Shown one piece after another: positions 36,890 through 47,065 of a DNA stretch of 64,000 nucleotides. Below the pieces are notes generated by a model. The model was not told the DNA's origin and made no database searches. It was given only the letters and a program-made list of their open reading frames with translations. The stretch covers positions 1,302,001 to 1,366,000 of the forward strand of contig QKWM01000004.1 in the NCBI GenBank assembly GCA_003248315.1, in the 5' to 3' direction. Origin of the DNA: Streptomyces sp. SW4. GTDB taxonomy: Bacteria; Actinomycetota; Actinomycetes; Streptomycetales; Streptomycetaceae. A program made the position numbers and the translations under genes. The stretch's first letter is position 1, and every line of letters begins with the position of its first letter.

Positions 36890-37867
36890 GTGCTCAAGCT
36901 CTCCGTCATCGTGCCGTTCTACAACGTGCGGCAATACGTCCCCGATGCCCTGCGGAGTCTGCGCGCGAACGCGCGGGACGACTTCGAATTCATTCTCGTC
37001 GACGACTGCTCCACCGACGGGACCGCGGACCTCCTCGCGCGCGCCGAGCGCGAGCTGCCGGGGGCGGTGCTGGTCAGACACGAGCGGAACGGCGGCCTGG
37101 CGACCGCCCGCAACACCGGCCTGGACCGGGCGCGCGGCGAGTACGTGACCTTCCTGGACGGCGACGACTGGCTGGCCCCCGGCTACTACGCGCGGCTGGT
37201 CGCCGCGATCGAGGGCTGGGCTGCGACTTCGTGCGCACCGACCACGTGCAGTGCACGGGCGGTCCCGTTCCGTCCACCGGGTCCCGCACGGGCGCCGCAA
37301 CGTCGTGCTGAGCCCGCGGGAGGCGATCCTGCCCGCCCACCGCTCCACGTCCGTCGACTACGCCTTCGCCTGGGCCGGGATCTACCACCGGAGGCTGGCC
37401 GACCGCGGCCTGCTCCGCTTCACCGACGGGCTGCGCACGGCCGAGGACCGGCCGTGGATCTGGAAGCTGCACCGGGAGGCGGAGTCCTTCGCGGTGACCG
37501 GTCTGCTCGGCGTCTTCTACCGGCGCGGGGTCGCCTCGTCGCTGACCCAGATCGGGGACGCCCGCCAGCTCGACTTCATCCGCGCCTTCGACCAGGTCGT
37601 CGAGGAGACCGCGCGGGACGCGGACGCCGCGCGGCTGCTGCCGAAGGCCGTGCGCACCTACTGCGCCATCATTTCCCATCACCTCGGTTCCATCGAAAGG
37701 TTCGAGCCGCCCGTGGCCCGGAAGCTGAAGGCGATGAGCGCCGCCGCGCTGCGGCGCATGCCGCAGGACGTCCTCGACGAGGCGCTGGACTCGATGGACA
37801 CCGAGCGCGCCACCCGGCTGCGCCGGCTGCGCCGCCGTCCGGTGCCGGCCGCGGGGTGGCGGCGTGA
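36890..37867 (+). CDS. Family 2 glycosyltransferase
   Basis: About 326 residues after restoring three bases (37213-37215, 37257-37259, 37853-37856). The GT-A fold is clear: L-S-V-I-V-P-F-Y-N-V, V-D-D-C-S-T-D-G-T, R-N-G-G-L-A-T-A-R-N-T-G, and the metal site F-L-D-G-D-D-W. The remaining 200 residues resemble tails of capsule and wall-polymer transferases. GTG 36890 is probably a leaderless start. The restored C-terminus ends at TGA 37865-37867, overlapping the GTG of the next gene. Confidence 0.82.
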   Translation: MLKLSVIVPFYNVRQYVPDALRSLRANARDDFEFILVDDCSTDGTADLLARAERELPGAVLVRHERNGGLATARNTGLDRARGEYVTFLDGDDWLAPGYYARLVAAIEGWAATSCAPTTCSARAVPFRPPGPARAPQRRAEPAGGDPARPPLHVRRLRLRLGRDLPPEAGRPRPAPLHRRAAHGRGPAVDLEAAPGGGVLRGDRSARRLLPARGRLVADPDRGRPPARLHPRLRPGRRGDRAGRGRRAAAAEGRAHLLRHHFPSPRFHRKVRAARGPEAEGDERRRAAAHAAGRPRRGAGLDGHRARHPAAPAAPPSGAGRGVAA

Positions 37868-39197
37868 CCACGCAGATCTTCCTCGCCTCGACGCTGTACG
37901 GCACGGCCACCCTGGCCGCCGCCCTGGACGCCGGCTGCTTCCCGCCGGCCGACCGCCGGGTGCTGCTGGTGTCCAACAACGCGGCGACGCCGGAGACGGC
38001 CCCGGCCGTGGACGAGATGCCGGGGTTCGAGACGCTGCGGCCCCGGTTCGACGACGTGGTGTCGTGGAACGAGGTCGTCTCGCCGCTGCACCCCTCCGGC
38101 TGGGCGCCCCGGCCGGACGACGTCCCCCTGTGGGAGCGGCACCTGCGCCTGGCCTGGGGCATCGGGGACGACGACGTGGCGCTCGCCGTGGAGTCGATCC
38201 AGGTCAATCCGGCGCTCGGCGTGGCGCAGATCTTCACCGACGCCCCGGTGACCGTCTACGCGGACGGCCTGATGAGCTACGGCCCGACCCGCAGCAAGAT
38301 CGACCCGCTGGTGGGCACGCGCGTGGAGCGCCTGCTCCACCTCGATCTGGTGCCCGGTCTGGAGCCGCTGCTGCTGACCGAGTTCGGCGTCGGTGCCGAG
38401 GTGGTGCCGACCCCGGCGTTCACCAAGGTCCTGGCCGAACTGGCCGGCACCGGCGACGCGCTGCCGGAGGTGCCGGAGCCGGCGCTGCTGCTGGGCCAGT
38501 ACCTGTCGGCGCTGAACATCCTCTCCGCCGAGGAGGAGGAGAGCCTGCACGTGCGGATGCTCCGGGGCGCCGTCGGGCTGGGCCACACCCGGGTGGTGTT
38601 CAAGCCGCACCCCACGGCCCCGGCCCGCTTCACCCGCACCCTGGAGCAGGAGGCCGGGCGGCTCGGCGCCGAGCTGACGGTGCTGGACACCCCGGTGCTG
38701 GCGGAGGTGCTCTACCAGCGGATGCGCCCGGCGCTGGTCGTCGGCTGCTTCTCCACCGCGCTGCTCACCGCGTCCGCGCTGTACGGGCTGCCGGTGGCCC
38801 GGGTGGGCACCGAGGTGCTGCTGGAGCGGCTGACGCCGTACGAGAACAGCAACCGGGTCCCGGTCACCGTCGTCGACGCGCTGCTGCCGGACGTCACCGA
38901 CGCCCGCGCGGTGCAGGAGCAGCGCCGGGCCTGGACGCCGAGGCCCTGACGGAGCTGGTCCGCACCGTCGGCTACGCCATGCAGCCCCGGATCCTGCCCG
39001 AGCTGCGGCCGACGGCCGAGCGGTATCTGGCGGCCCGGCTGGACGCCCACACCCGGCGGTACTTCAAGAAGCGGCGGCTGACCTCGCTGGGTCTGCCGGG
39101 CGGCATCCCGCAGCGGCTGGCGTTCCTGCCCCGCAGTGCCGCGGCCCGCAAGGTGGTGCGCCGGGCCCGGTCGATCCGTCGCTCGATCAAGCGGTGA
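37864..39197 (+). CDS. Alpha-2,8-polysialyltransferase-family protein (GT-B)
   Basis: About 444 residues after restoring one base at 38927-38929. The middle shows L-L-L-G-Q-Y-L-S, V-V-F-K-P-H-P-T-A and V-V-G-C-F-S-T-A-L-L-T-A. These are the conserved C-terminal motifs of the bacterial polysialyltransferase family, including the K-P-H-P loop that binds the CMP part of the donor. It is a strong hint that the cluster polymerises a CMP-activated nonulosonate. Start and stop overlap both neighbours by GTGA. Confidence 0.75.
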
Positions 39198-39211
39198 GAA
39201 GAGAGCAGAGC

Positions 39212-40375
39212 GTGACCTACACGGTCGTGAGGACGGCGACGGCGGCACCGGAGCCCGCCGCGCGGGAGGCGGCCCCGTCCGCTCGCCGGACGGCGGCGCC
39301 GGGCCGGCTGCGCGCCCTGGACGGGCTGCGGCTGGTGGCCGCGCTGATGGTGGCCGCGTACCACTTCGGCGGGCGCGGCGGCGAGGTCACCGAGGCGTGG
39401 GGCACCTCGCCCCGGGACCAGTTCCCGACCCTGCACACGCTGTTCTCGTACGGCTGCCTGGGTGTGCAGGTCTTCTTCGTGATCAGCGGCTTCGTGATCT
39501 GTCTGAGCGGCTGGGGCCGTCCCCTGAGGTCGTTCTTCGCCTCCCGCGCCGCCCGGCTGCTGCCCGCGTACTGGGTCGCGGTCGTGCTGGTGACGGCGGT
39601 GTTCGCGCTGCCGCCGGTGGTGTACGAGGCGGTGTCGCCGAGCGACGCGCTGGTGAACCTGACCATGCTGCAGCAGCCGCTGGGCGCGGACCGGGTGCTG
39701 GGCGTGTGCTGGACGCTGTGGGTGGAGATCCGCTTCTACGCGCTGTTCGCGGTGTGCGTGGTGCTGCCCGGCGTCACCCGGCGGCGGGTGATCATGTTCT
39801 GTGCGTGCTGGACGCTGGCGGCGGCGCTGGCCCATGCCGCCGACGAGCCGCTGCTGGACCTGGTGCTGATGCCCGAGTACGCGCCGTTCTTCATCGGCGG
39901 CATCGGCCTGTACCTGGTGCACCGCGACCGGCGGGACGCCTACGCGTGGGGCATCGTCGCGGTGAGCTGGCTGACCGGGCAGCACTACGCGGTGGCCGGG
40001 CTGTGGCACGCGCCCGACGTGGAGGCGTTCTCCTACCGGTCCTCGCTGGGCATCGTGGCCGTCGTCGCCTTCGGCTTCGCGGCGGTCGCCGCGATCGCGC
40101 TGGGCTGGCTGCGGTGGGCGGACTGGCGCTGGCTGACGGTGGCGGGCGCGCTGACGTACCCGTTCTACCTCGTCCACGAGCATCTGGGCTGGGTGGTGAT
40201 CCGTCTCCTGCACCGCACGCTGCACGTGCCGTCGGCCGTGACGTTCCTGCTCACCGTCGTGTCGATGCTGGCGCTCGCCTGGCTGCTGAATCGGTTCGTC
40301 GAGAAGCCGCTGACCCCGCGGATCCGGTCGGCATTGTCGGGGGTGCGCAAGACCCGTGACGTGCCCTCGCGATGA
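39212..40375 (+). CDS. Acyltransferase-3 family membrane protein (OafA-like)
   Basis: 387 residues from GTG 39212, which follows AAGAGAG; GTG 39194 would overlap the previous stop. About ten membrane segments. R-A-L-D-G-L-R-L-V-A-A-L and the Y-H-F-G-G-R histidine motif are typical of enzymes that acetylate sugars at the membrane, as is V-F-F-V-I-S-G-F-V. It ends with the usual R-F-V-E-K-P-L. In this operon it probably O-acetylates the glycopolymer. Confidence 0.85.
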   Translation: MTYTVVRTATAAPEPAAREAAPSARRTAAPGRLRALDGLRLVAALMVAAYHFGGRGGEVTEAWGTSPRDQFPTLHTLFSYGCLGVQVFFVISGFVICLSGWGRPLRSFFASRAARLLPAYWVAVVLVTAVFALPPVVYEAVSPSDALVNLTMLQQPLGADRVLGVCWTLWVEIRFYALFAVCVVLPGVTRRRVIMFCACWTLAAALAHAADEPLLDLVLMPEYAPFFIGGIGLYLVHRDRRDAYAWGIVAVSWLTGQHYAVAGLWHAPDVEAFSYRSSLGIVAVVAFGFAAVAAIALGWLRWADWRWLTVAGALTYPFYLVHEHLGWVVIRLLHRTLHVPSAVTFLLTVVSMLALAWLLNRFVEKPLTPRIRSALSGVRKTRDVPSR

Positions 40376-40438
40376 TTTGTTTGTGCGACATTCGACAATG
40401 GGCTGGATTGCGATGCCCTCAGGAGGCAGTCTCCCTGC

Positions 40439-41388
40439 ATGGCCACTGCACAGCACACCGAAAGCCGCCCCGGCGAGCTGAAGGACGTCCCGGGCTGGTT
40501 CTGGCCGCTGGACCAGGTGCTTTTCACCTGGTTCCTGGAGCGGCAGACGGAGCGGGGAGTATCCGGCGATCTGCTGGAACTCGGCGCGTACATGGGCAAG
40601 AGCGCAATTCTCCTCGGGCATCACCTGCAGGACGGCGAGACCTTCACGGTCTGCGACCTTTTCGGCAGCGACGCCCCCGACCAGGCCAACCGCGCCGAGT
40701 CGGCCGGCTCCTACTCGACCCTGACCCGGCAGGCCTTCGAGCAGAACTACCTCGCCTTCCACGACTCCCTGCCCACCGTCGTCCAGGCCCCGACGTCCGT
40801 GATCACCAAGGAGGTGAAGCCGGCCAGCTGCCGGTTCGTCCACATCGACGCCTCGCACCTGTACGAGCACGTGCGCGGCGACATCGAGGCCGCCCGTGAG
40901 CTGCTGCTCCCGGACGGCGTCGTGGTCCTGGACGACTTCCGCTCCGAGCACACCCCGGGCGTCTCCGTCGCCGCGTGGGAGGCGGTCCTCAACGGCGGAC
41001 TGCGCCCGATCTGCCTGAGCACGCAGAAGATGTACGCCACCTGGGGGGACCCCGAGCCCGTCCAGGAGGAGCTGCTCGCCATGCTGCGGGGGCGCGACGA
41101 CTGCTCGGTGAGCGTGCAGCAGGCCGCCGGGCACCGGCTGGTCCGGGCCCGCGCCAAGACGATGCAGCCGCCGCCGTTCCCCCGTTCCCGGCACTACACG
41201 GCCCCGGTGCCCAAGCCGGCGCGGGAGCCCGCCCCGGACACCGCCCGGCGCCGGCCCGTGCCGCGGGTTCCGACCGGGCCCGCCGGCTCGCCCTGGACCT
41301 GCTGCCCCCGGTCGTCACCCGTGCGGTGCGCCGCTACCGCGCCGGGCAGCGCGCCCGCAACGCCTCCCGGGCCTCGACGCCCCGCTGA
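40439..41388 (+). CDS. SAM-dependent methyltransferase (TylF/class I)
   Basis: About 316 residues after restoring one base at 41265-41267. AGGAGG precedes ATG 40439. Motif I reads L-L-E-L-G-A-Y-M-G-K-S; V-C-D-L-F-G is the acidic strand 2; F-V-H-I-D-A-S-H-L-Y-E-H and V-V-V-L-D-D-F carry the metal-binding residues seen in macrocin O-methyltransferases. The tail is basic and Pro/Arg-rich. As last gene of the plus-strand half of the cluster it may methylate the sugar chain. Confidence 0.8.
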
Positions 41389-41401
41389 CCGCGCCGCCGG
41401 G

Positions 41402-42052
41402 TCAGTCGATGCCGTAGCGGGCGGCGATGCCCGCGATCAGCAGTGCCAGCCCCTCTTCGAAGTGGGCGTCGTAATCCGTGAACATCTCCGCGCCCGCCTC
41501 GGCCGACAACGGGAAGTCGGCCATGAGGCGGGCGCGTTCCGTGACGTCGAAGCCCTCGCGCCGCTCGCCGGGCAGCGGTTCGACGCCCTGCTCCTCGGTG
41601 ACGAAGCCGAGCGTGTAGAGGTACGTCGTCATGGTCGCGCGCGCCGCCTGGGCGAGGGTGAGGCCGGCGCCGGTGAACAGGCGCAGGTTGTCCTCCATCT
41701 GCGCGGCGTGCTCCAGGCCGGTGAAGCGTGAGCCGCTGAAGACCTTGGCGCCGTCGCGGTAGCCGAGCAGGGCGGTGCGCAGGCCCCGGTTGACCGTGAG
41801 CAGGCGCTCCCGCCAGGTGTCGGCCGGGTCGAGGGGGGTCCGCGCGGCCATCCGCCGGTACATCTCGGTGGCCATCTCGTCCAGCAGCGCCTGCTTGTCC
41901 TTGAAGTGCCAGTACAGGGCCGGGGCCTTGACGTCCAGTTCCCTGGCGATGGCGCGCAGGGTGAGGCCGTCGAGGCCCACCTCGTTCAGCAGTCTCAGCG
42001 CCGTGTCCGCGACCCGTCGGCGGTCGAGGGGGGCGCGTCGTTCCGATCCCAC
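41402..42052 (-). CDS. TetR-family repressor (TetR_C class)
   Basis: 216 residues, intact, from GTG 42052. The helix-turn-helix reads L-T-L-R-A-I-A-R-E-L-D-V-K-A-P-A-L-Y-W-H-F-K-D-K. This is the A-L-Y-W-H-F subgroup that includes tetracycline-resistance repressors and regulators of drug-modifying enzymes. It is divergent from a flavin monooxygenase, with two identical operators between, so it almost surely represses both. Confidence 0.9.
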   Translation of the reverse strand: MGSERRAPLDRRRVADTALRLLNEVGLDGLTLRAIARELDVKAPALYWHFKDKQALLDEMATEMYRRMAARTPLDPADTWRERLLTVNRGLRTALLGYRDGAKVFSGSRFTGLEHAAQMEDNLRLFTGAGLTLAQAARATMTTYLYTLGFVTEEQGVEPLPGERREGFDVTERARLMADFPLSAEAGAEMFTDYDAHFEEGLALLIAGIAARYGID

Positions 42053-42061
42053 GCTTGACAG

Positions 42062-42113
42062 CTTAACGGCGTTAAGTCCACGCTGGGACCCCAGGGCACT
42101 TAACGGCGTTAAG
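42062..42113. promoter_or_regulatory. Twin TetR operators
   Basis: CTTAACGGCGTTAAG occurs at 42062-42076 and 42099-42113. Each is a 15-bp palindrome around a central G, and their centres are 37 bp apart. The first lies next to the TetR start; the second overlaps the ribosome site of the monooxygenase gene. Confidence 0.85.
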
Positions 42114-42125
42114 GAGAGGGGCGGG

Positions 42126-43547
42126 ATGACGGGAGACCGCGGCAGGGACACGGACGTGCTGGTCGTCGGTGCGGGCCCCACCGGGCTCGCCCTCGGCGTG
42201 GACCTGGCCCGGCGCGGGGTGGACGCGCTGGTCCTGGAGCGGGCGGACGGACTCTTCCCGGCTCCCGGGAAAGGGGATCCAGCCCCGCACCATGGAGGTC
42301 TTCGACGACCTCGGCGTCCTCGACGCGATCCGCGCGGCCGGCGGCGGCTACCCGCCCGGCCTGGTCTGGCGGGACGGCCGGCCCGCGGCGGGCACTCCCT
42401 GTTCGACAGCGCCGAGCCCGACGAGGGCGCGCCGTACAGCGAGCCGTGGATGGTGCCCCAGTGGCGCACCCAGGAGATCCTGCTGGCGCGGCTGGAGGAG
42501 CTGGGCGGCCGGGTCCTGTTCGGCCGGGAGGTGCGGCACCTCGGCCAGGACGCGGACGGCGTGACCGTGCGCTGCGCCGACGGCACCCGGCTGCGCGCCC
42601 GGTACGCGGTCGCCGCCGACGGCGGGCGCTCGGCGGTGCGGCGGGCGCTGGGCATCGGGATGACCGGCGAGACCGTCGATCCGCAGCCGATCCTGGTGGC
42701 GGACGTCCGGATCCGGGGACTGGACCGGGGCCACTGGCACATCTTCCCGCCGCCCGGCGAGGACGGCGCCGGGTTCCTGGCCGTCTGCCCCCTCGCCGGC
42801 ACCGAGGACTTCCAGGTCGTCGCGCGGTTCCCGGAGGGCAGCGAGGTCGACCTGTCCGCCGACGGCGTCCGGGCGACGGTCGCCGCCCGCTCCCATCTCG
42901 CCGCGCGGGACGTGACGCAGGTGCGGTGGGCCTCCGACTTCCGGCCCCGCGCGGCACTGGCGGACCGTTTCCGGGCGGGCCGGGTCCTCCTCGCCGGGGA
43001 CGCCGCGCACGTCCACTCGCCGGCCGGCGGACAGGGGCTGAACACCAGCGTCCAGGACGCCTACAACCTGGGCTGGAAACTGGGCGCGGTGCTGCGCGAC
43101 GGCGCACCCGCCGAACTGCTGGACAGCTACGAGGAGGAACGCCGCCCCGTGGCCGCGCGGATGCTCGGCCTGTCGACCGGCGTCCACCGCGGCGAGGTGC
43201 GGCGCGGCGCCGCGACCCGGCAGCTGGGGATCACCTACCGCACGTCGTCGCTCGCCCGGGAGACCCGCCCGGCGCCGGGTCCGGTGCGGGCCGGGGACCG
43301 GGCACCCGACGCCACGGCGGACGGCGTCCGGCTGTTCGAGGCCTTCCGCGGGCCGCACTGGACGCTGCTGGCCGCGGCGGTCCCGCCGCCCCCGGTGCCG
43401 GCGGCGGTGCGGGTCGTGCGCACCCCGGCCGTCGCGCCCTACGGGGCCGGCCTCTTCCTCGTACGGCCGGACGGGCACGTCGGCTGGGCCGCCGACGCGG
43501 GGGCAGCCGGGCTCACCGGATACCTGGCCCGCGTCGGCCTGCGGTAG
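42126..43547 (+). CDS. FAD-dependent aromatic monooxygenase (group A)
   Basis: About 474 residues after restoring three bases (42264-42266, 42267-42269, 42390-42392). G-A-G-P-T-G-L at the start binds FAD; G-K-G-I-Q-P-R-T-M-E, restored across two of the losses, is the loop typical of PgaE/TetX-like hydroxylases. G-D-A-A-H-V-H-S-P-A-G-G-Q-G-L-N-T closes the FAD site. A thioredoxin-like C-terminal domain follows. It hydroxylates aromatic or polyketide compounds using NAD(P)H. Paired with a drug-type TetR, it may inactivate an antibiotic. Confidence 0.85.
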   Translation: MTGDRGRDTDVLVVGAGPTGLALGVDLARRGVDALVLERADGLFPAPGKGDPAPHHGGLRRPRRPRRDPRGRRRLPARPGLAGRPARGGHSLFDSAEPDEGAPYSEPWMVPQWRTQEILLARLEELGGRVLFGREVRHLGQDADGVTVRCADGTRLRARYAVAADGGRSAVRRALGIGMTGETVDPQPILVADVRIRGLDRGHWHIFPPPGEDGAGFLAVCPLAGTEDFQVVARFPEGSEVDLSADGVRATVAARSHLAARDVTQVRWASDFRPRAALADRFRAGRVLLAGDAAHVHSPAGGQGLNTSVQDAYNLGWKLGAVLRDGAPAELLDSYEEERRPVAARMLGLSTGVHRGEVRRGAATRQLGITYRTSSLARETRPAPGPVRAGDRAPDATADGVRLFEAFRGPHWTLLAAAVPPPPVPAAVRVVRTPAVAPYGAGLFLVRPDGHVGWAADAGAAGLTGYLARVGLR

Positions 43548-43559
43548 GGACGCCGGGCG

Positions 43560-44213
43560 TCAGGCGCTGGAGAGCGACAGCTTGACCGCGAAGCCCAGGA
43601 AGAGCGCGCCCGCCGCCGAGGTCGCCCCCGCCGACAGACGCCGGCGGCGGCGGAAGGCGGCGGCCAGCCGGGTGCCGCCGAATATCAGCGCGCTCAGGTA
43701 CAGGAGGCTGGCCAGCTGCGCGAAGGCGCCGAGCACCACGAAGGACAGGGCCGGGTAGGCGTACCCCGGGTCGACGAACTGCACGAAGAACGCGACGAAG
43801 AACAGGATCGCCTTCGGGTTGACGAGGCTGATGACCAGCGCCCGGCGGTAGGGGCGCTCGTCGGCGCCGGCCGCGTCCGGGGCCACCGCCCGCTCGGCGG
43901 TCCGCCGCCGCGTCCGCCACATCCCCCAGGCGGCGCGCAGCATGCCGACGGCCAGCCAGGTCAGATAGCCGGCGCCCGCGTACTTCACGATGCCGAACAG
44001 CACGGCGTTGGCCTGGAGCAGCGAGGCGACGCCGGCGGCCGACAGCGTCATCAGCACCGTGTCGCCGCAGAACACGCCGGCGGCGGCGCGGTACCCGGCG
44101 CGCACCCCGTGGCGGGCGGCGACCGAGAGGACGTACAGCGAGTTGGGACCGGGGAGCAGGACGATGAGGAGCACGCCCGCCAGGTAGGTGGGCAGATCGA
44201 TGACGCCGAACAT
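43560..44213 (-). CDS. LysE-family amino-acid exporter
   Basis: 217 residues from ATG 44213. Six membrane segments. L-P-G-P-N-S-L-Y-V near the start and S-L-V-N-P-K-A-I-L-F-F in the second half are the RhtB/LysE family motifs. It exports amino acids or homoserine-lactone-like molecules. GTG 44243 would add ten residues and has a more purine-rich leader, so the start is uncertain. It ends 12 bp from the monooxygenase gene. Confidence 0.88.
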   Translation of the reverse strand: MFGVIDLPTYLAGVLLIVLLPGPNSLYVLSVAARHGVRAGYRAAAGVFCGDTVLMTLSAAGVASLLQANAVLFGIVKYAGAGYLTWLAVGMLRAAWGMWRTRRRTAERAVAPDAAGADERPYRRALVISLVNPKAILFFVAFFVQFVDPGYAYPALSFVVLGAFAQLASLLYLSALIFGGTRLAAAFRRRRRLSAGATSAAGALFLGFAVKLSLSSA

Positions 44214-44221
44214 GGAAGGGA

Positions 44222-44243
44222 GTGTCGCACGCGCCTGCGACAC
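44222..44243. promoter_or_regulatory. 8-bp inverted repeat between mutase and lysE-like genes
   Basis: GTGTCGCA and TGCGACAC are separated by six bases. It may be an operator for the exporter gene or a short terminator for the mutase gene. Confidence 0.4.
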
Positions 44244-44258
44244 TCCCCGCCCGGCCCG

Positions 44259-45851
<1,593 letters not shown>

Positions 45852-45976
45852 GGTCTGCCGCCTTTCGCGTCGTCGCCGTCTCCCCCACGATGCCGCGCCG
45901 TTCGCCGCCCGTCATCCGCGGGGAACATCTCAGGTGACGCCCGGGGGTGGTCATGGCGAGAGGCAGGGGTGCGGCG

Positions 45977-46871
45977 ATGGTGCGGTGGAGGGGCTCGGGG
46001 AGGGGCGGGGCCGGTGTGCTGGCGGTGTCGGTGGCGGTCGCGATGGCGGCGGGCGGCTGCACCGTGCGGCCGGCCGACGGGGGCCGGGCTCGCCGGTGCG
46101 GGTCGAGGTCACCAGGACCGCGCCGCCACCGGCCGGCGACCGCACGGACGGCCCTGCGCCGGCCGACCGCACGGACGACCCGGCCGGCGGCCGCGCGGAC
46201 GACCGGCCGGGCCCCGGCGGCGGGCGCCGCGGACGCCCGGTCCGGTGCTCTGGTCGCGCGGCGACACCGGCCGGGACGTGCGCGAACTCCAGGCCCGGCT
46301 GCGGCAGGTGGAATGGCTCTTCGACGGGCCGACCGGCACCTACGACGACCTCACGGAACGGGCCGTGCGCGGCTTCCAGGGCAAGCGCGGGCTGCCGCGG
46401 ACCGGCCGGACGGACACCGTCACCTGGCAGCGGCTGCTGCGGATGACACGCGAACCGGGGAAGTGGGAGCTGTACTTGATGGGCGGGCAGCCGCCCGCGC
46501 CGCCCGACCCGCGCTGCCGGACCGGCCGGGTGCTGTGCGTCAGCAAGGAGAGCCGGACCCTGCGCTGGATGATCGACGGGCGGACGGTGTCCACCATGGC
46601 GGTGCGGTTCGGCTCCCGGTACACGCCGACCCGGGAGGGCGTGTTCAAGGTCTACTGGAAGTCCCGGAACCACTGGTCGACGCTGTACGACACCCCGATG
46701 CCGTACGCGATGTTCTTCAGCGGCGGGCAGGCCGTGCACTTCTCGTCCGACTTCGCGGCCCGCGGCTACGCCGGCGCCTCGCACGGCTGCGTCAACGTCG
46801 GCGACGAGGCGGCCGTCGCCGCGCTGTACGCGCAGGTGAGGACGGGGGACAAGGTCGTCGTGCACCGGTGA
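45977..46871 (+). CDS. L,D-transpeptidase lipoprotein with peptidoglycan-binding domain
   Basis: About 298 residues from ATG 45977 after restoring two bases (46086-46088, 46236-46238). The signal peptide ends in a lipobox M-A-A-G-G-C. A Pro/Asp/Arg-rich linker leads to a peptidoglycan-binding domain (L-Q-A-R-L-R-Q-V-E-W...F-Q-G-K-R-G-L). The YkuD domain ends in S-H-G-C-V-N-V, carrying the catalytic cysteine, with an upstream histidine in Q-A-V-H-F. Such enzymes make 3-3 cross-links in the wall or attach proteins to it. GTG 45947 or ATG 45953 are possible longer starts. Confidence 0.85.
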
Positions 46872-46931
46872 GGGCGGTGGGCTGCGACGGCCGTACCGCG
46901 GCGGGAGCCGCGCGGCGGCGGTGAGAGCGGG

Positions 46932-46968
46932 GCGCGGGCGGGACCGGGGGAACGTGTCCCGCCCGCGC
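46932..46968. terminator. Bidirectional terminator hairpin
   Basis: GCGCGGGCGGGAC (46932-46944) pairs perfectly with 46956-46968 around an 11-nt loop, between the transpeptidase gene and the convergent sigma-module gene. Confidence 0.85.
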
Positions 46969-47065
46969 CAGGTGCACGAGCCGTGGGTACGGGGGAACCC
47001 CGGCTCGGTGCGACAGCCGATGACCAGTCGGCTCACTCAGTACTGCGCCGCGGCGCCGAAAAGTG

